From contig JAFSCP010000033.1 in the NCBI GenBank assembly GCA_017436705.1, forward strand, positions 1-58,247: a stretch of 58,247 nt of DNA, written 5' to 3'. Position 1 is the first letter of the stretch. The number at the start of each line of letters is the position of its first letter. Below, piece by piece: positions 8,947 to 16,970 of the stretch. Both the position numbers and the translations under genes were made by a program. A model generated the notes under the pieces. That model was not told the DNA's origin, did not search any database, and saw only the letters and a program-made list of their open reading frames with translations. Source of the DNA: Bacillota bacterium. GTDB lineage: Bacteria; Bacillota; Clostridia; Peptostreptococcales; Anaerovoracaceae.

Positions 8947-10188
8947 ATGGATGATTGGGAAAAATTCGGAGAGACAAATTCCTCCCAGGGAAATACACAA
9001 TATACACAGTATAATCAATATACTGACTACGGGCAGGAGCCTTACAGGGCACCTGTAAAAGAGCCAAAATATGTAACAAGAAAGTTTATGGTTTTAACGC
9101 TGATTTTCTCCATGATTCTTTCCGCGGCAGTCGGTGCAGGAGCGTATGCTCTGGCAATGAGCACTTTCGGCGGAACTACAATCAATAAGTCAGTAACAAC
9201 CACAAACTATAACCTGTCCCAGGCTACGGGCAGCGAACTTTCCATTCAGGAAATCGTCGCCCTCAATGAAAACTCAGTAGTAGCTATCACCACAGAAGCC
9301 ATCGACTATGACTTCTGGATGCGTCAGTATGTAACAGAAGGCGCAGGCAGCGGTGTAATTTACAGCGAAGACGGATACATCATCACCAACAACCACGTTA
9401 TCGATGGTGCAAGCAATATCAAAGTAGCTCTCAACGACGGAAGCGTTCACCAGGCAACACTGGTAGCAACAGATGCCCAGACAGACCTGGCAGTTATCAA
9501 AATTGATAAAACCGGTCTGGACCCTGTAACTATCGGCAAAGAAGAAGATCTTTGTGTGGGCGGACTGGTAGTTGCCATCGGTAATCCGCTGGGTACTCTT
9601 TCAGGCACTGCAACCGAAGGTATCATCAGTGCACTGGAACGTCAGATTACCATCGACGGCAAAGCAATGTCACTGATTCAGACAAGTGCTTCCATCAACC
9701 CAGGCAACTCCGGCGGCGGACTTTTCGACCAGTACGGAAACCTGGCAGGCATCGTAGTTGCAAAGTCCGCAGGCTCCAATGTTGAAGGTCTCGGCTTCGC
9801 AATCCCTTGCGACAAAGTTGCGGAAGTAACCAAGTCACTCATCGAAAACGGTTATGTGGAAGGCAGACCTGCTGCCGGCATCACTATCGTAGACCTGACC
9901 AACCCTCAGGATGCAATGCAGTACGGTGTAAGCATTGCCGGAGTATACATTCAGGAAGTGAACGGTGACAACGCAAAGAAATCCGGCCTCGAATCAGGCG
10001 ACATGATTTACTATATTGACGATGTGAAAGTTACTGACTCCTCTGTACTTCTTGCGGAAATTCAGAAGCACGAAATCGGTGAAGAAGTAACACTTACCAT
10101 CGTCCGCGGCAACGATATCAAGAAAATCAAGATTCAGCTTGAGGCCGCAAGCAAGTATCAGTCAAACAATAAGACTGAAGAAGAATAA
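8947..10188 (+). CDS. htrA: HtrA/DegP-type membrane-anchored serine protease with PDZ domain
   Basis: A 413-residue protein. It has a short cytoplasmic N-terminus rich in Q, Y and T, one membrane anchor at about 41-65, a trypsin-like domain with His (TNNHVIDGA), Asp (TDLAVIKI) and Ser (NPGNSGGGLFD) of the catalytic triad, and one C-terminal PDZ domain (about 305-400). AAAGGAGG precedes the ATG by 8 bases. It is expected at the outer face of the membrane, degrading or refolding misfolded secreted proteins. It is divergently transcribed from the phosphomutase run and ends before a bidirectional terminator. Confidence 0.95.
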   Translation: MDDWEKFGETNSSQGNTQYTQYNQYTDYGQEPYRAPVKEPKYVTRKFMVLTLIFSMILSAAVGAGAYALAMSTFGGTTINKSVTTTNYNLSQATGSELSIQEIVALNENSVVAITTEAIDYDFWMRQYVTEGAGSGVIYSEDGYIITNNHVIDGASNIKVALNDGSVHQATLVATDAQTDLAVIKIDKTGLDPVTIGKEEDLCVGGLVVAIGNPLGTLSGTATEGIISALERQITIDGKAMSLIQTSASINPGNSGGGLFDQYGNLAGIVVAKSAGSNVEGLGFAIPCDKVAEVTKSLIENGYVEGRPAAGITIVDLTNPQDAMQYGVSIAGVYIQEVNGDNAKKSGLESGDMIYYIDDVKVTDSSVLLAEIQKHEIGEEVTLTIVRGNDIKKIKIQLEAASKYQSNNKTEEE

Positions 10189-10235
10189 TAAGCAACTTCC
10201 TTTCTTAAATATATTTCTATAAAAAGCAATAACTG

Positions 10236-10275
10236 AAAAGGACTGCTGGCCTCAACTGGTCAGCAGTCCTTTTTT
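10236..10275. terminator. Bidirectional terminator between htrA and spoIIR
   Basis: AAAGGACTGCTG pairs with CAGCAGTCCTTT and has T-runs on both strands. It serves the convergent genes. The spoIIR stop codon (10252-10254) lies in the loop, so half the stem is coding sequence. Confidence 0.9.
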
Positions 10276-10974
10276 CTCGTATTTTCCCAGCAGTTCAAGC
10301 AGTCTGGAGCGGAGCACCAGCCGCCCCTGTGCATCCTCTCCGAAAAGTTCTCCGTAAGCTTCGTCGCTGGCATCTACAAGGCACAGGGGCGGGAATACCA
10401 CGCACCACCAGTTCTGGCCTTTGCCCTCGCCTATGGTTATGGTGAGGGCTTCGTAATTGCCCGCAGGGAAATAAAGGTCATCGTACTGTTTGGCCGGAAT
10501 AGCACTTACTCCGATTCTGGCTTTTACATCGTAATCATATCCCCAGCCTCTGACGCAATCTGCGGCCCATCTTTCTATAAGGTCCAGGTTATCTTCGATG
10601 TAGGCTCTGGTTTCCCCAATGTCCGTACAGGAAACCAGAGCGTTCTGCAGTTTCATGACCACGCAGTTTCTCACCTGCAGCTTCAGTGTCTGATCTTCTT
10701 CCGAATCGCTGTTGGCAATTACGTGGAACCTTATGATTCCATCATACTCATTGACCAGCCCTGCTGTATCCGGCGTCCACTGAGTCTGCACCACAGCCTC
10801 AATGGCAGACTCAGCGGCCCTGGCAGCCGCACTGGACGCACGGGCGGCTGCCAGGGTGTGGCCGGCCTGCAGCACAAATGCCCCCAGGCTGCCGGCCGCC
10901 ACGGACGCCGCAGCAATCACAACAACTATTTTCTCTGTTATATTTCTTCTATGTTCAGTTTTCTCAATATCCAT
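10252..10974 (-). CDS. spoIIR: Stage II sporulation protein R
   Basis: A 240-residue secreted or anchored signalling protein made in the forespore that triggers SpoIIGA-dependent processing of pro-sigma-E in the mother cell. A hydrophobic N-terminal segment (about 17-40) is followed by the family hallmark IIRFHVIANSDSEEDQTLKLQVRN (about 81-104), a motif shared by all SpoIIR proteins, and by the conserved FPAGNYEALTITIGEGKGQNWWCVVFPPLC block. Its start is preceded by GAAGGGAG. It lies 78 bp after the sipL-like gene on the same strand. I could not identify a convincing sigma-F promoter. Confidence 0.93.
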   Translation of the reverse strand: MDIEKTEHRRNITEKIVVVIAAASVAAGSLGAFVLQAGHTLAAARASSAAARAAESAIEAVVQTQWTPDTAGLVNEYDGIIRFHVIANSDSEEDQTLKLQVRNCVVMKLQNALVSCTDIGETRAYIEDNLDLIERWAADCVRGWGYDYDVKARIGVSAIPAKQYDDLYFPAGNYEALTITIGEGKGQNWWCVVFPPLCLVDASDEAYGELFGEDAQGRLVLRSRLLELLGKYEKKGLLTS

Positions 10975-11052
10975 TTTTTACTCCCTTCTTACAAAGAGAG
11001 TATGGTCAGTTTTTTCCTCCTTAATTCACTTTGCGCGTTTTTTTCTTCATGC

Positions 11053-12726
11053 CTATTTCAGAATGAGCAGTTTCTGCCCCGGATGCAGCACTCCTTCTTC
11101 CAGCTGATTGAGCTGGATTATACTTTCCATGGTGGTCTTGAACTTCTTGGCAACGGACCAGAGGCTGTCACCTTTGCGTGTTATGTAAACTACCATCGGC
11201 ACCGCTCTTTCCTTAACTGTCTTTTCCTCAAAGGCCGGATTTACCAGTACTTTGAACGGCACCTGCCGCATGAGTTCGCCGCTGCAGACTACTGCCGCAT
11301 TGAATTCAATCTGCTTGTTGTTTATCTTTTCTGCCCAGATGTCCTTGATGTAGATTCTGTCGCTGACCATTTCATCACCGCTCAGCTGGGCTCCATTGGC
11401 CACCACTCTGAAAGGAACTTCCTGCCGCATTGAAAATATCTGAGGCTGTGCATCCTTGGATGGTCTGCTCTGGCAGATGATTTTTGCCAGTACAGAGCCT
11501 TCTGTTATCACCTTCCCCTGTTCGCAGTGACTTCCGGCCGACGCAATTTCCCCTGTTGTATAAATGATTTTTTCCACATCGCCATAACCCTGGTCCGGCG
11601 ATATTATTTCCCGTACAGAAGATTCTCCGGCAGTGGTTCCCACCATGACTCTGCTGGTCTTTTCTCCGAAATCGCACACAAAGTCTTTTTCCCGGTGGTA
11701 TCCGTCGACGATGATTTCCTTCTCCATCGTCCGGTAAACTTCCACATGTGTGATTATCTCACCTTCAAGCTTCAGCACTTCGCCCAGCTCCTCATCGCTG
11801 ACCAGTTTGACCCGCAGCCCGCTTCCGTCAAAGCAAACTTCGCTTCCGCTGCCACCTGACACAGGAATAAACTGGGTAAATTCAACTCTTTCTCTTGCCT
11901 GTCTTATGCAGTCAGTTTTCTGATGCGCCCCTTCACCTTCCGGCCCTGCCTCACCGCTGCCTGCAACTGTATAGAGCAGATTTACAAAGATGAAACCGTT
12001 TACCACCAGCTTTTCTCCTGTCAGCTGCTTGTAGTTTTCCACCACTGTTATATCCTGCTTCAGGACAGCCTCAAAGGTTTCATCTTCCTTGATTTCCAGG
12101 ATCTCGCTGATTGACAGCGTGTCTTTTTTACGCAGGGCGATATTGGTGATTTCCACCTTTTCTCTCAGCATCTGGATTTCTTCGCCGGTTATTCCCTCGA
12201 ACACATCAACTTTGCTGTCGACACACTCCCGTGCGCTGATGGCCAGACTGATTTTTACGCGGTACTTCCGTTCGTTTATAACCATGTAGTCGATTTTTTC
12301 CACCTTGCAGGATGCAGTCAGCGTTGCTCCTGAAGCCAGGCCCGTATGCCACTGTTCTTTAAAAGGCACTCTGGTCTGTACTGCAATGACCGGCCCGCTT
12401 ACCTGCTGATTCTCCGGCATATACAAAGTCTGCAGCTCAATTTCACCGGCCAGACTGATGTGGTCATCTCCCTTACCCATCTGGTCGATTTCCCTGGATG
12501 CAAGCCGCGCTCTGCCGTCAATGAGCAGAATCTCCCGCAGGTCCGGTTTGGTGTCCGGCACCAGGATATCCTCTTCAATGGTGATAACTGTCTTAGGTTT
12601 TTCGGTTATATTGGTCACCTGTACCGGCGAATAAATTGCGCCTTTGGTCACAGGTACGATTATTTTTTCTTCTATCTCCTTGGCCGGAACCATTGCATAG
12701 TCCGGAATCTCTTTTTCGTAGGTCAT
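11053..12726 (-). CDS. SipL-like spore-coat morphogenesis protein (DUF3794 repeats plus LysM)
   Basis: A 557-residue protein with an N-terminal DUF3794-type region (VPVTKGAIYSPVQVT ... ILVPDTKPDLREILLIDGRA), further DUF3794-like beta domains, and a LysM domain that forms the very C-terminus (about 512-557, KGDSLWSVAKKF ... LHPGQKLLILK). This is the architecture of Clostridioides difficile SipL, the SpoIVA-interacting protein that ties the coat to the forespore surface. No signal peptide is visible, which fits a mother-cell cytosolic protein. Together with spoIIR it shows that the organism sporulates. Confidence 0.85.
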   Translation of the reverse strand: MTYEKEIPDYAMVPAKEIEEKIIVPVTKGAIYSPVQVTNITEKPKTVITIEEDILVPDTKPDLREILLIDGRARLASREIDQMGKGDDHISLAGEIELQTLYMPENQQVSGPVIAVQTRVPFKEQWHTGLASGATLTASCKVEKIDYMVINERKYRVKISLAISARECVDSKVDVFEGITGEEIQMLREKVEITNIALRKKDTLSISEILEIKEDETFEAVLKQDITVVENYKQLTGEKLVVNGFIFVNLLYTVAGSGEAGPEGEGAHQKTDCIRQARERVEFTQFIPVSGGSGSEVCFDGSGLRVKLVSDEELGEVLKLEGEIITHVEVYRTMEKEIIVDGYHREKDFVCDFGEKTSRVMVGTTAGESSVREIISPDQGYGDVEKIIYTTGEIASAGSHCEQGKVITEGSVLAKIICQSRPSKDAQPQIFSMRQEVPFRVVANGAQLSGDEMVSDRIYIKDIWAEKINNKQIEFNAAVVCSGELMRQVPFKVLVNPAFEEKTVKERAVPMVVYITRKGDSLWSVAKKFKTTMESIIQLNQLEEGVLHPGQKLLILK

Positions 12727-12796
12727 AGCAGCTTTCCCCTTTCCAAACTTGGTCTTGCTAGATTCTATTCACACAAAGGCCCTTTTATGAAATAAA

Positions 12797-12824
12797 AAAA
12801 CAACCCTGCATGCAGAGTTGTTTT
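12797..12824 (-). terminator. Terminator of the tadA-ispE-GntR run
   Basis: AACAAC and CTGCA pair with TGCAG and GTTGTT (one internal mismatch), followed on the minus strand by a run of seven T. It lies 20 bases after the GntR stop codon. Confidence 0.8.
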
Positions 12825-12843
12825 ATTCCTTGATGTATTATTC

Positions 12844-13530
12844 CTATTCAGCCTGGTGATTGCCGTGGAAAACGCTTTCGCCTTCATTAAGCACAAAAGT
12901 TTTCAGATGAAGGATATGTTCCCATGCCGCCTTGCGGGCTTTTTCAGCATCACCGCTGAGGATTGCATCAGCGATTTCCTTGTGTTCCATAGGCTGGCTG
13001 CCAAATCTTGCAAAATCATCATAGTAGATGTATCTGAATCTGAGGGCCAGTTCCTGAACCTGGAAAACAAGCTGTGTCAGTGTTTTGTTGTCGCTGCAGC
13101 CTACAATCAGCTTGTGGAAAGCTACGTCACATCTGATCATCTCATCCACATTTCCGGATTCAACTGCATCCTTGTACTGAGCTGTTACCTTGCGGAGCTG
13201 TTCTTTCTGCTCATCGTTGGCTTTCACTGCCGCCATCGCAGCTGCCATGCCTTCAAGTTCCTGTCTTACTTCCAGTATGTCTTCGATATCCTTGATAGAA
13301 ATGTCGGAGGCATACGCACCACGTCTCGGTTCGATTGTCACGAGACCTTCTTTTTCCAGTTTTCTGATGGCTTCTCTTACTGGTGTACGGCTTACTCCCA
13401 TATCATCTGCAAGTTCCACTTCCATCATTCTTGTTCCCGGTGGGATTTCACCGATTAAAATCTGACGCTTCAGTTCTTCGTAAACGATTTCTCTAAGGGG
13501 TCTGTGGTTCTGCAAATCAAAATTCAACAT
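12844..13530 (-). CDS. GntR-family transcriptional regulator, FCD (FadR-type) domain
   Basis: A 228-residue regulator: winged HTH at about 8-75 (DDMGVSRTPVREAIRKLEKEGLV, wing RRGAYAS), then the all-helical FCD ligand domain (about 85-215) with Asp/His metal-ligand candidates in CDVAFHKLIV and MEHKEIADAIL. FCD regulators usually sense organic acids or amino-acid derivatives. The start overlaps the ispE stop by one base (TAATG), so it is coupled to an isoprenoid gene with no obvious functional link. Its target is unknown. Confidence 0.9.
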   Translation of the reverse strand: MLNFDLQNHRPLREIVYEELKRQILIGEIPPGTRMMEVELADDMGVSRTPVREAIRKLEKEGLVTIEPRRGAYASDISIKDIEDILEVRQELEGMAAAMAAVKANDEQKEQLRKVTAQYKDAVESGNVDEMIRCDVAFHKLIVGCSDNKTLTQLVFQVQELALRFRYIYYDDFARFGSQPMEHKEIADAILSGDAEKARKAAWEHILHLKTFVLNEGESVFHGNHQAE

Positions 13531-14447
13531 TATTTTTCTCCTCTGATATCTTTTCCGGTGGTCAGCCAGTAGGCCTCGTAACCGTATTTTCTGATTTCAA
13601 GACACGCTTTCTTAGCAGAAAGGTAGTCATCATAGATGCCCATGACGGTAGGTCCGCTGCCGCTCATGAGGACTTTTTTAACCTTGCTGGTTCTTCTGAT
13701 TCTTTCTTTAAGTTTTTCAACTTCCGGATATGCTTTCAGAGTGTACTCTTCCAGCACATTGATCATATTATCATAGACTTCAGGGTAATTTCCCTTCTGC
13801 AGGTTTTCAATGATTTTCTGTCCATCGGGACGGTTTTCAATTACGCACTCATCAATGCCCTTGAAAACTTCCTTGGTGGAAACTCCGAATGCCGGTTTGG
13901 CAAGGATGAGATGCTTGCGCATGCCCCTTTTCACCGGAGTAAGCACATCACCGATTCCGCTGCCCAGAGCGCAGGTATAACGGCTGTTCTGTACCAGCAC
14001 ACAAAAGGCAACATCCGCTCCCAGCACGCTGCTCATGGTGCAGAGCTGCCGCGTATCCAGCCCCAGTTTCCAGAGCCTGTTAAGCCCGATCATAACTGCT
14101 GCCGCGTTGCCGCTGCCGCCTCCCAGACCTGCAGCCACCGGAATCCTCTTTTCCAGATGCATTCTGAGCCTGCCGCTTATCTGTCTTCCTTCAGCCATAA
14201 GCACAGCTGCCTTATAAGCCAGGTTGCGCTGGTCTGTAGGCAGATAAGGTTTGCTGTTGGTCACCTGGATTTCCAGCTGGCCGCTATCATCCGGCTCCCA
14301 GTTTATGATAATGTCATCATAAAGAGACACCTGCTGCATTACAGTTTCAACAGTATGGTAACCGTCTTCCCTGATGCCCGTAACATCCAGAGAAAGGTTG
14401 ATTTTGGCATATGATCTTAACTTAAGTTCTGTCGCTTCCTTCATCAT
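13530..14447 (-). CDS. ispE: 4-diphosphocytidyl-2-C-methyl-D-erythritol kinase
   Basis: A GHMP kinase of about 305 residues that phosphorylates CDP-methylerythritol in the non-mevalonate (MEP) isoprenoid pathway. It has SYAKINLSLDV near the N-terminus, the ATP-binding PVAAGLGGGSGNAAAVM loop (about 97-113) and C-terminal SGSGPTVMGIY. I chose the ATG at 14447 because AGAGGT lies seven bases upstream; an in-frame start at 14480 has no ribosome site. Its stop overlaps the GntR start. Confidence 0.93.
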   Translation of the reverse strand: MMKEATELKLRSYAKINLSLDVTGIREDGYHTVETVMQQVSLYDDIIINWEPDDSGQLEIQVTNSKPYLPTDQRNLAYKAAVLMAEGRQISGRLRMHLEKRIPVAAGLGGGSGNAAAVMIGLNRLWKLGLDTRQLCTMSSVLGADVAFCVLVQNSRYTCALGSGIGDVLTPVKRGMRKHLILAKPAFGVSTKEVFKGIDECVIENRPDGQKIIENLQKGNYPEVYDNMINVLEEYTLKAYPEVEKLKERIRRTSKVKKVLMSGSGPTVMGIYDDYLSAKKACLEIRKYGYEAYWLTTGKDIRGEK

Positions 14448-14481
14448 ACAGTACCTCTGAATAAAAACCCGCTTAGACAAA

Positions 14482-14503
14482 ATGAGAGGGGATTACCTCT
14501 CAT
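14482..14503 (-). terminator. Weak hairpin between the Ig-like gene and ispE
   Basis: ATGAGAGG pairs with CCTCTCAT around a six-base loop, followed on the minus strand by TTTTG. The U-run is short, so it may attenuate rather than stop transcription into ispE. Confidence 0.5.
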
Positions 14504-14521
14504 CTTGCCTTGTTTTATTGC

Positions 14522-15424
14522 TTATTTTTTCTTCTTGCCTTTACCTTTTTTAGCATTTGCAGCCCACTTTGCTTCCTGTTCTTTTCTTGCTGCTTCTGCT
14601 GCCGCCTTCGCTTCAGCTTCTGCCTTGCGGCCTGTGATGTACTTGCCGCCTGCTGCTGCAATCGGACGAGGACTCTTTACTTTGTAAACGCCTTCTTCTT
14701 CGAATTCGAAATCAAAATCAAAGTCGTAATCCTCTTCAGCTTCCTTAGCTGCTTTCTTTGCAGCCTTTTCAGCCTTCTTAGCCTTGTCCTTCTTGTCCTG
14801 CTCAACGATTTCTTCTACGGACTTGCCTGTCTTCTTAGCTTCCTTGTATGGGTTGACTTTGGATTCCTTTTCACGCATTGCTTCAGCCTGCTTCTGAGCT
14901 TCCTTAGCTGCGCTCTTGGTTGTCATAACCATCATACCGCCCATCATCACGAACATCATAACCATGCTGACAGTATTGTTTGTACCTTCGTTGAGAGTCT
15001 TGTACTTGAAAGTATAGTCCTGGCCAAGTGTGTTGCCTTCGTTGTCAACCATGCTGCCGGAAACCTTTACTGTGTATTCTGCGTTACTCTTGCCCTTGAT
15101 AGTCTTGCCTTCTTCGTCTGTGTCAACGATTACAAGAACTACGCCTTCTTCCTTAGGAGCATATAAAACTCTTGTAGGAAGAGCCTTTCCGTCAGGGTCC
15201 ATAATCTTGATTGCATCAGCATTCTTATCACCCAGAACTTCTTCTGTCAGCTGACCATCAAAGTAAAGCTTAACAGACATGTTTTCTGTTGCGGCACCCT
15301 TGTAACCATCTTCAGGATATGTACCTGTAAGCTTGAGTCCGCCTTCTGTACCGGCGAAGCATACTGCTGTTGCCATAATTACTAAAATCATTGCCAGGCA
15401 TAAAATACGTCCTGTTCTCTTCAT
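14522..15424 (-). CDS. Secreted or membrane Ig-like (SbsA-type) domain protein with Met-rich transmembrane helix and Lys/Ala-rich tail
   Basis: A 300-residue protein. It has a signal peptide (MKRTGRILCLAMILVIMATAVCFA), an extracellular Ig-like domain at about 30-150 (LTGTYPEDGYKGAATENMSVKLYFDG resembles bacterial Ig-like SbsA repeats), one transmembrane helix at about 156-174 that is mostly methionine (MVMMFVMMGGMMVM), then a long charged cytoplasmic tail with K/E/A-rich heptads (likely coiled coil) ending in GKGKKKK. Its start overlaps the tadA stop (ATGA). The function is unknown; the layout suggests a membrane sensor or anchor. Confidence 0.7.
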   Translation of the reverse strand: MKRTGRILCLAMILVIMATAVCFAGTEGGLKLTGTYPEDGYKGAATENMSVKLYFDGQLTEEVLGDKNADAIKIMDPDGKALPTRVLYAPKEEGVVLVIVDTDEEGKTIKGKSNAEYTVKVSGSMVDNEGNTLGQDYTFKYKTLNEGTNNTVSMVMMFVMMGGMMVMTTKSAAKEAQKQAEAMREKESKVNPYKEAKKTGKSVEEIVEQDKKDKAKKAEKAAKKAAKEAEEDYDFDFDFEFEEEGVYKVKSPRPIAAAGGKYITGRKAEAEAKAAAEAARKEQEAKWAANAKKGKGKKKK

Positions 15425-15927
15425 TGTCTCGTGTCCTCCGATTTCTCTTTAGTAAGTTTTTTAAGGTCCCTCAGTTCCCGGAAAAACCTGCGGATTATTT
15501 CACCGCATTCTTCCTTAATCGGACCGTCTTCCATCTCTATGATTTCAACTTGATGGTTGAGTTTCTGTTCCTGAACTATATTAAAGACAGAACCGCAGCC
15601 TCCCGCCTTGGGATCTCTCACACCCATATAAAGTGTTCTGATTCTTGCCCAGACTATGGCTCCTGCACACATGCAGCAAGGCTCCATGGTCACATACAGG
15701 TCGCAGTCTGTCAGACGGCGCCAGCCAAGAGTCTCTCCAAGATATTTCGAAGCCTGTCTGATAGCATTGATCTCCGCATGCGCAGTGGTGTCTCTGTCCG
15801 TTTCTGTTGAATTGTGTCCTCTGCCGATTATTTCGCCATCCTTTACGATGACTGCACCGACAGGGATTTCGCCCTTTTCTCTGGCCTTTTGGGCTTCCTT
15901 AAGGGCCTCTAACATAAACTTATCCAT
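15421..15927 (-). CDS. tadA: tRNA-specific adenosine deaminase
   Basis: A 168-residue zinc deaminase converting A34 to inosine in tRNA-Arg(ACG). Zinc and catalytic motifs are HAEINAIR (His and Glu) and PCCMCAGAIVWARI (two Cys). The start at 15927 (MDKFMLEALKEAQKAREKGEIPVGAVIV) matches the family. An upstream in-frame ATG at 15990 would add 21 residues unlike the family. No ribosome site precedes 15927 and a strong promoter ends only ten bases before it, so the mRNA may be leaderless. Confidence 0.92.
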   Translation of the reverse strand: MDKFMLEALKEAQKAREKGEIPVGAVIVKDGEIIGRGHNSTETDRDTTAHAEINAIRQASKYLGETLGWRRLTDCDLYVTMEPCCMCAGAIVWARIRTLYMGVRDPKAGGCGSVFNIVQEQKLNHQVEIIEMEDGPIKEECGEIIRRFFRELRDLKKLTKEKSEDTRQ

Positions 15928-15937
15928 ACAATATATG

Positions 15938-15966
15938 ATAATATCACATTTTGCAAGATTATTCAA
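15938..15966 (-). promoter_or_regulatory. Sigma-A promoter of tadA
   Basis: On the minus strand, TTGAAT (15966-15961), a 17-base spacer and TATTAT (15943-15938). The expected transcription start falls within a few bases of the tadA ATG. Confidence 0.6.
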
Positions 15967-16050
15967 CTGGATTTTGCATACAAAAAACATAAGAATTGTG
16001 AAGATTCGGGGAATTCAGGTGAATCTACCGAAGTGTCTGCAGAAATACGG

Positions 16051-16301
16051 AAATGTTTTCTGAAAAGGGTGTTTGGTTTTCTGTGAAAAAACATTCGAAG
16101 CATTTCAGAAAATTTCCAGCAAATACAAGGAAAATCTGATTAAAATTCTCTTGTTACTAAATTTCCTTCGACACACTTCGATATAATTCTTTTCTTTATG
16201 ACATTTGGGTAGCACTTTTTCAGTGCTCATACGGTCAATGTTTTCTCAGAACCGTCAAATGTTTTTTGCACGAAAACATTTGGTACATTTCAGAAAATAT
16301 T
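16051..16301. repeat. Gene-free AT-rich region with a duplicated inverted-repeat element
   Basis: Positions 15967-16325 hold no gene. Two related units stand out. 16087-16114 and 16273-16300 agree at 23 of 28 positions (shared core CATTTCAGAAAAT), and each is preceded by AATGTTTT pairing with AAAACATT. The second unit has a perfect 10-bp inverted repeat, CAAATGTTTT (16256-16265) and AAAACATTTG (16273-16282). A small hairpin AGCACT/AGTGCT lies near 16211-16227. Neither unit has a U-run. Confidence 0.6.
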
Positions 16302-16325
16302 ACGCCTTCTGGATCCTCACCCTTG

Positions 16326-16862
16326 CTAAACTTCACTGATTTCCAGTGTCCTGCTGTCCAGTGCTGCAATCCAGTACCCGTAAATCTGCCGTGCCGTGTC
16401 CTCATCCATCTCCTCCAGACCGCTGTACAGCGCCTCCCCGCCCCGCAAAGGCTGCCACAACGTGAACCCGGTCCTGCCCCCGGCAGGCTGGTCCTCCAGA
16501 AGGAAGCGGCCCGGAATGGCTATGAAACTGCCGCTCTGATTATTTCCTATAAGAAAGTGTCCGTGGCGGCTGGCCTGGGCATAACCCTCACGGCAGAAGT
16601 GTTTCAGCAATTCCAGATTGGTTTCCCTGTGCCAGTCTGAGCCGGTTTCATCATAGTCAAAAAGCTGTTCTGCAGGGCTGGCGGCGGCATGCACAGCATG
16701 CCCGGGGCCGGCATTCTGCGTGCTCTCCGGCCGGCCCGCCGCCCCGGCTTCCGGGGCGGGGCCGCCTGCTCCGTCTGCCTGCGGCATGCTTCCAGCCGCC
16801 TGCCTTTTCTGCATCAGCTGACTTAATATATACATCACATAAGGTCCGTAACTGGTTCCCAT
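16326..16862 (-). CDS. Hypothetical protein of unknown function
   Basis: A 178-residue soluble protein with no family I recognise. It starts with MGTSYGPYVMYILSQLMQKRQ, continues with a low-complexity G/A/P-rich linker at about 22-62 encoded by notably GC-rich DNA (about 16680-16800), and has a C-terminal domain from about 65 (FDYDETGSDWHRETNLELLKHFC ... GHFLIGNNQSGSFIAIPGRFLLEDQPAGG). GGAGG precedes its start at good distance. It is divergent from cvpA. The conserved-looking C-terminal half argues that it is a real gene. Confidence 0.6.
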   Translation of the reverse strand: MGTSYGPYVMYILSQLMQKRQAAGSMPQADGAGGPAPEAGAAGRPESTQNAGPGHAVHAAASPAEQLFDYDETGSDWHRETNLELLKHFCREGYAQASRHGHFLIGNNQSGSFIAIPGRFLLEDQPAGGRTGFTLWQPLRGGEALYSGLEEMDEDTARQIYGYWIAALDSRTLEISEV

Positions 16863-16881
16863 GTCTACCTCCTGTTATGAC

Positions 16882-16910
16882 TTGCACTTCTGCAATTTTT
16901 TTAGTAAAAT
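16882..16910 (+). promoter_or_regulatory. Sigma-A promoter of cvpA
   Basis: TTGCAC, a 17-base spacer, TAAAAT. The leader that follows holds a small hairpin (GGACCT/AGGTCC, 16938-16953) just before the ribosome site. Confidence 0.65.
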
Positions 16911-16970
16911 ACTTTTACATAATATGATTTTCAGTCCGGACCTATGCAGGTCCGCCAAGGGGGTATTTAC

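Noticed and set aside
11015-11045. Nine-codon frame (MKKKTRKVN) between sipL and spoIIR on the minus strand.
   Set aside because: Too short and without a ribosome site of its own; no reason to call it a gene.
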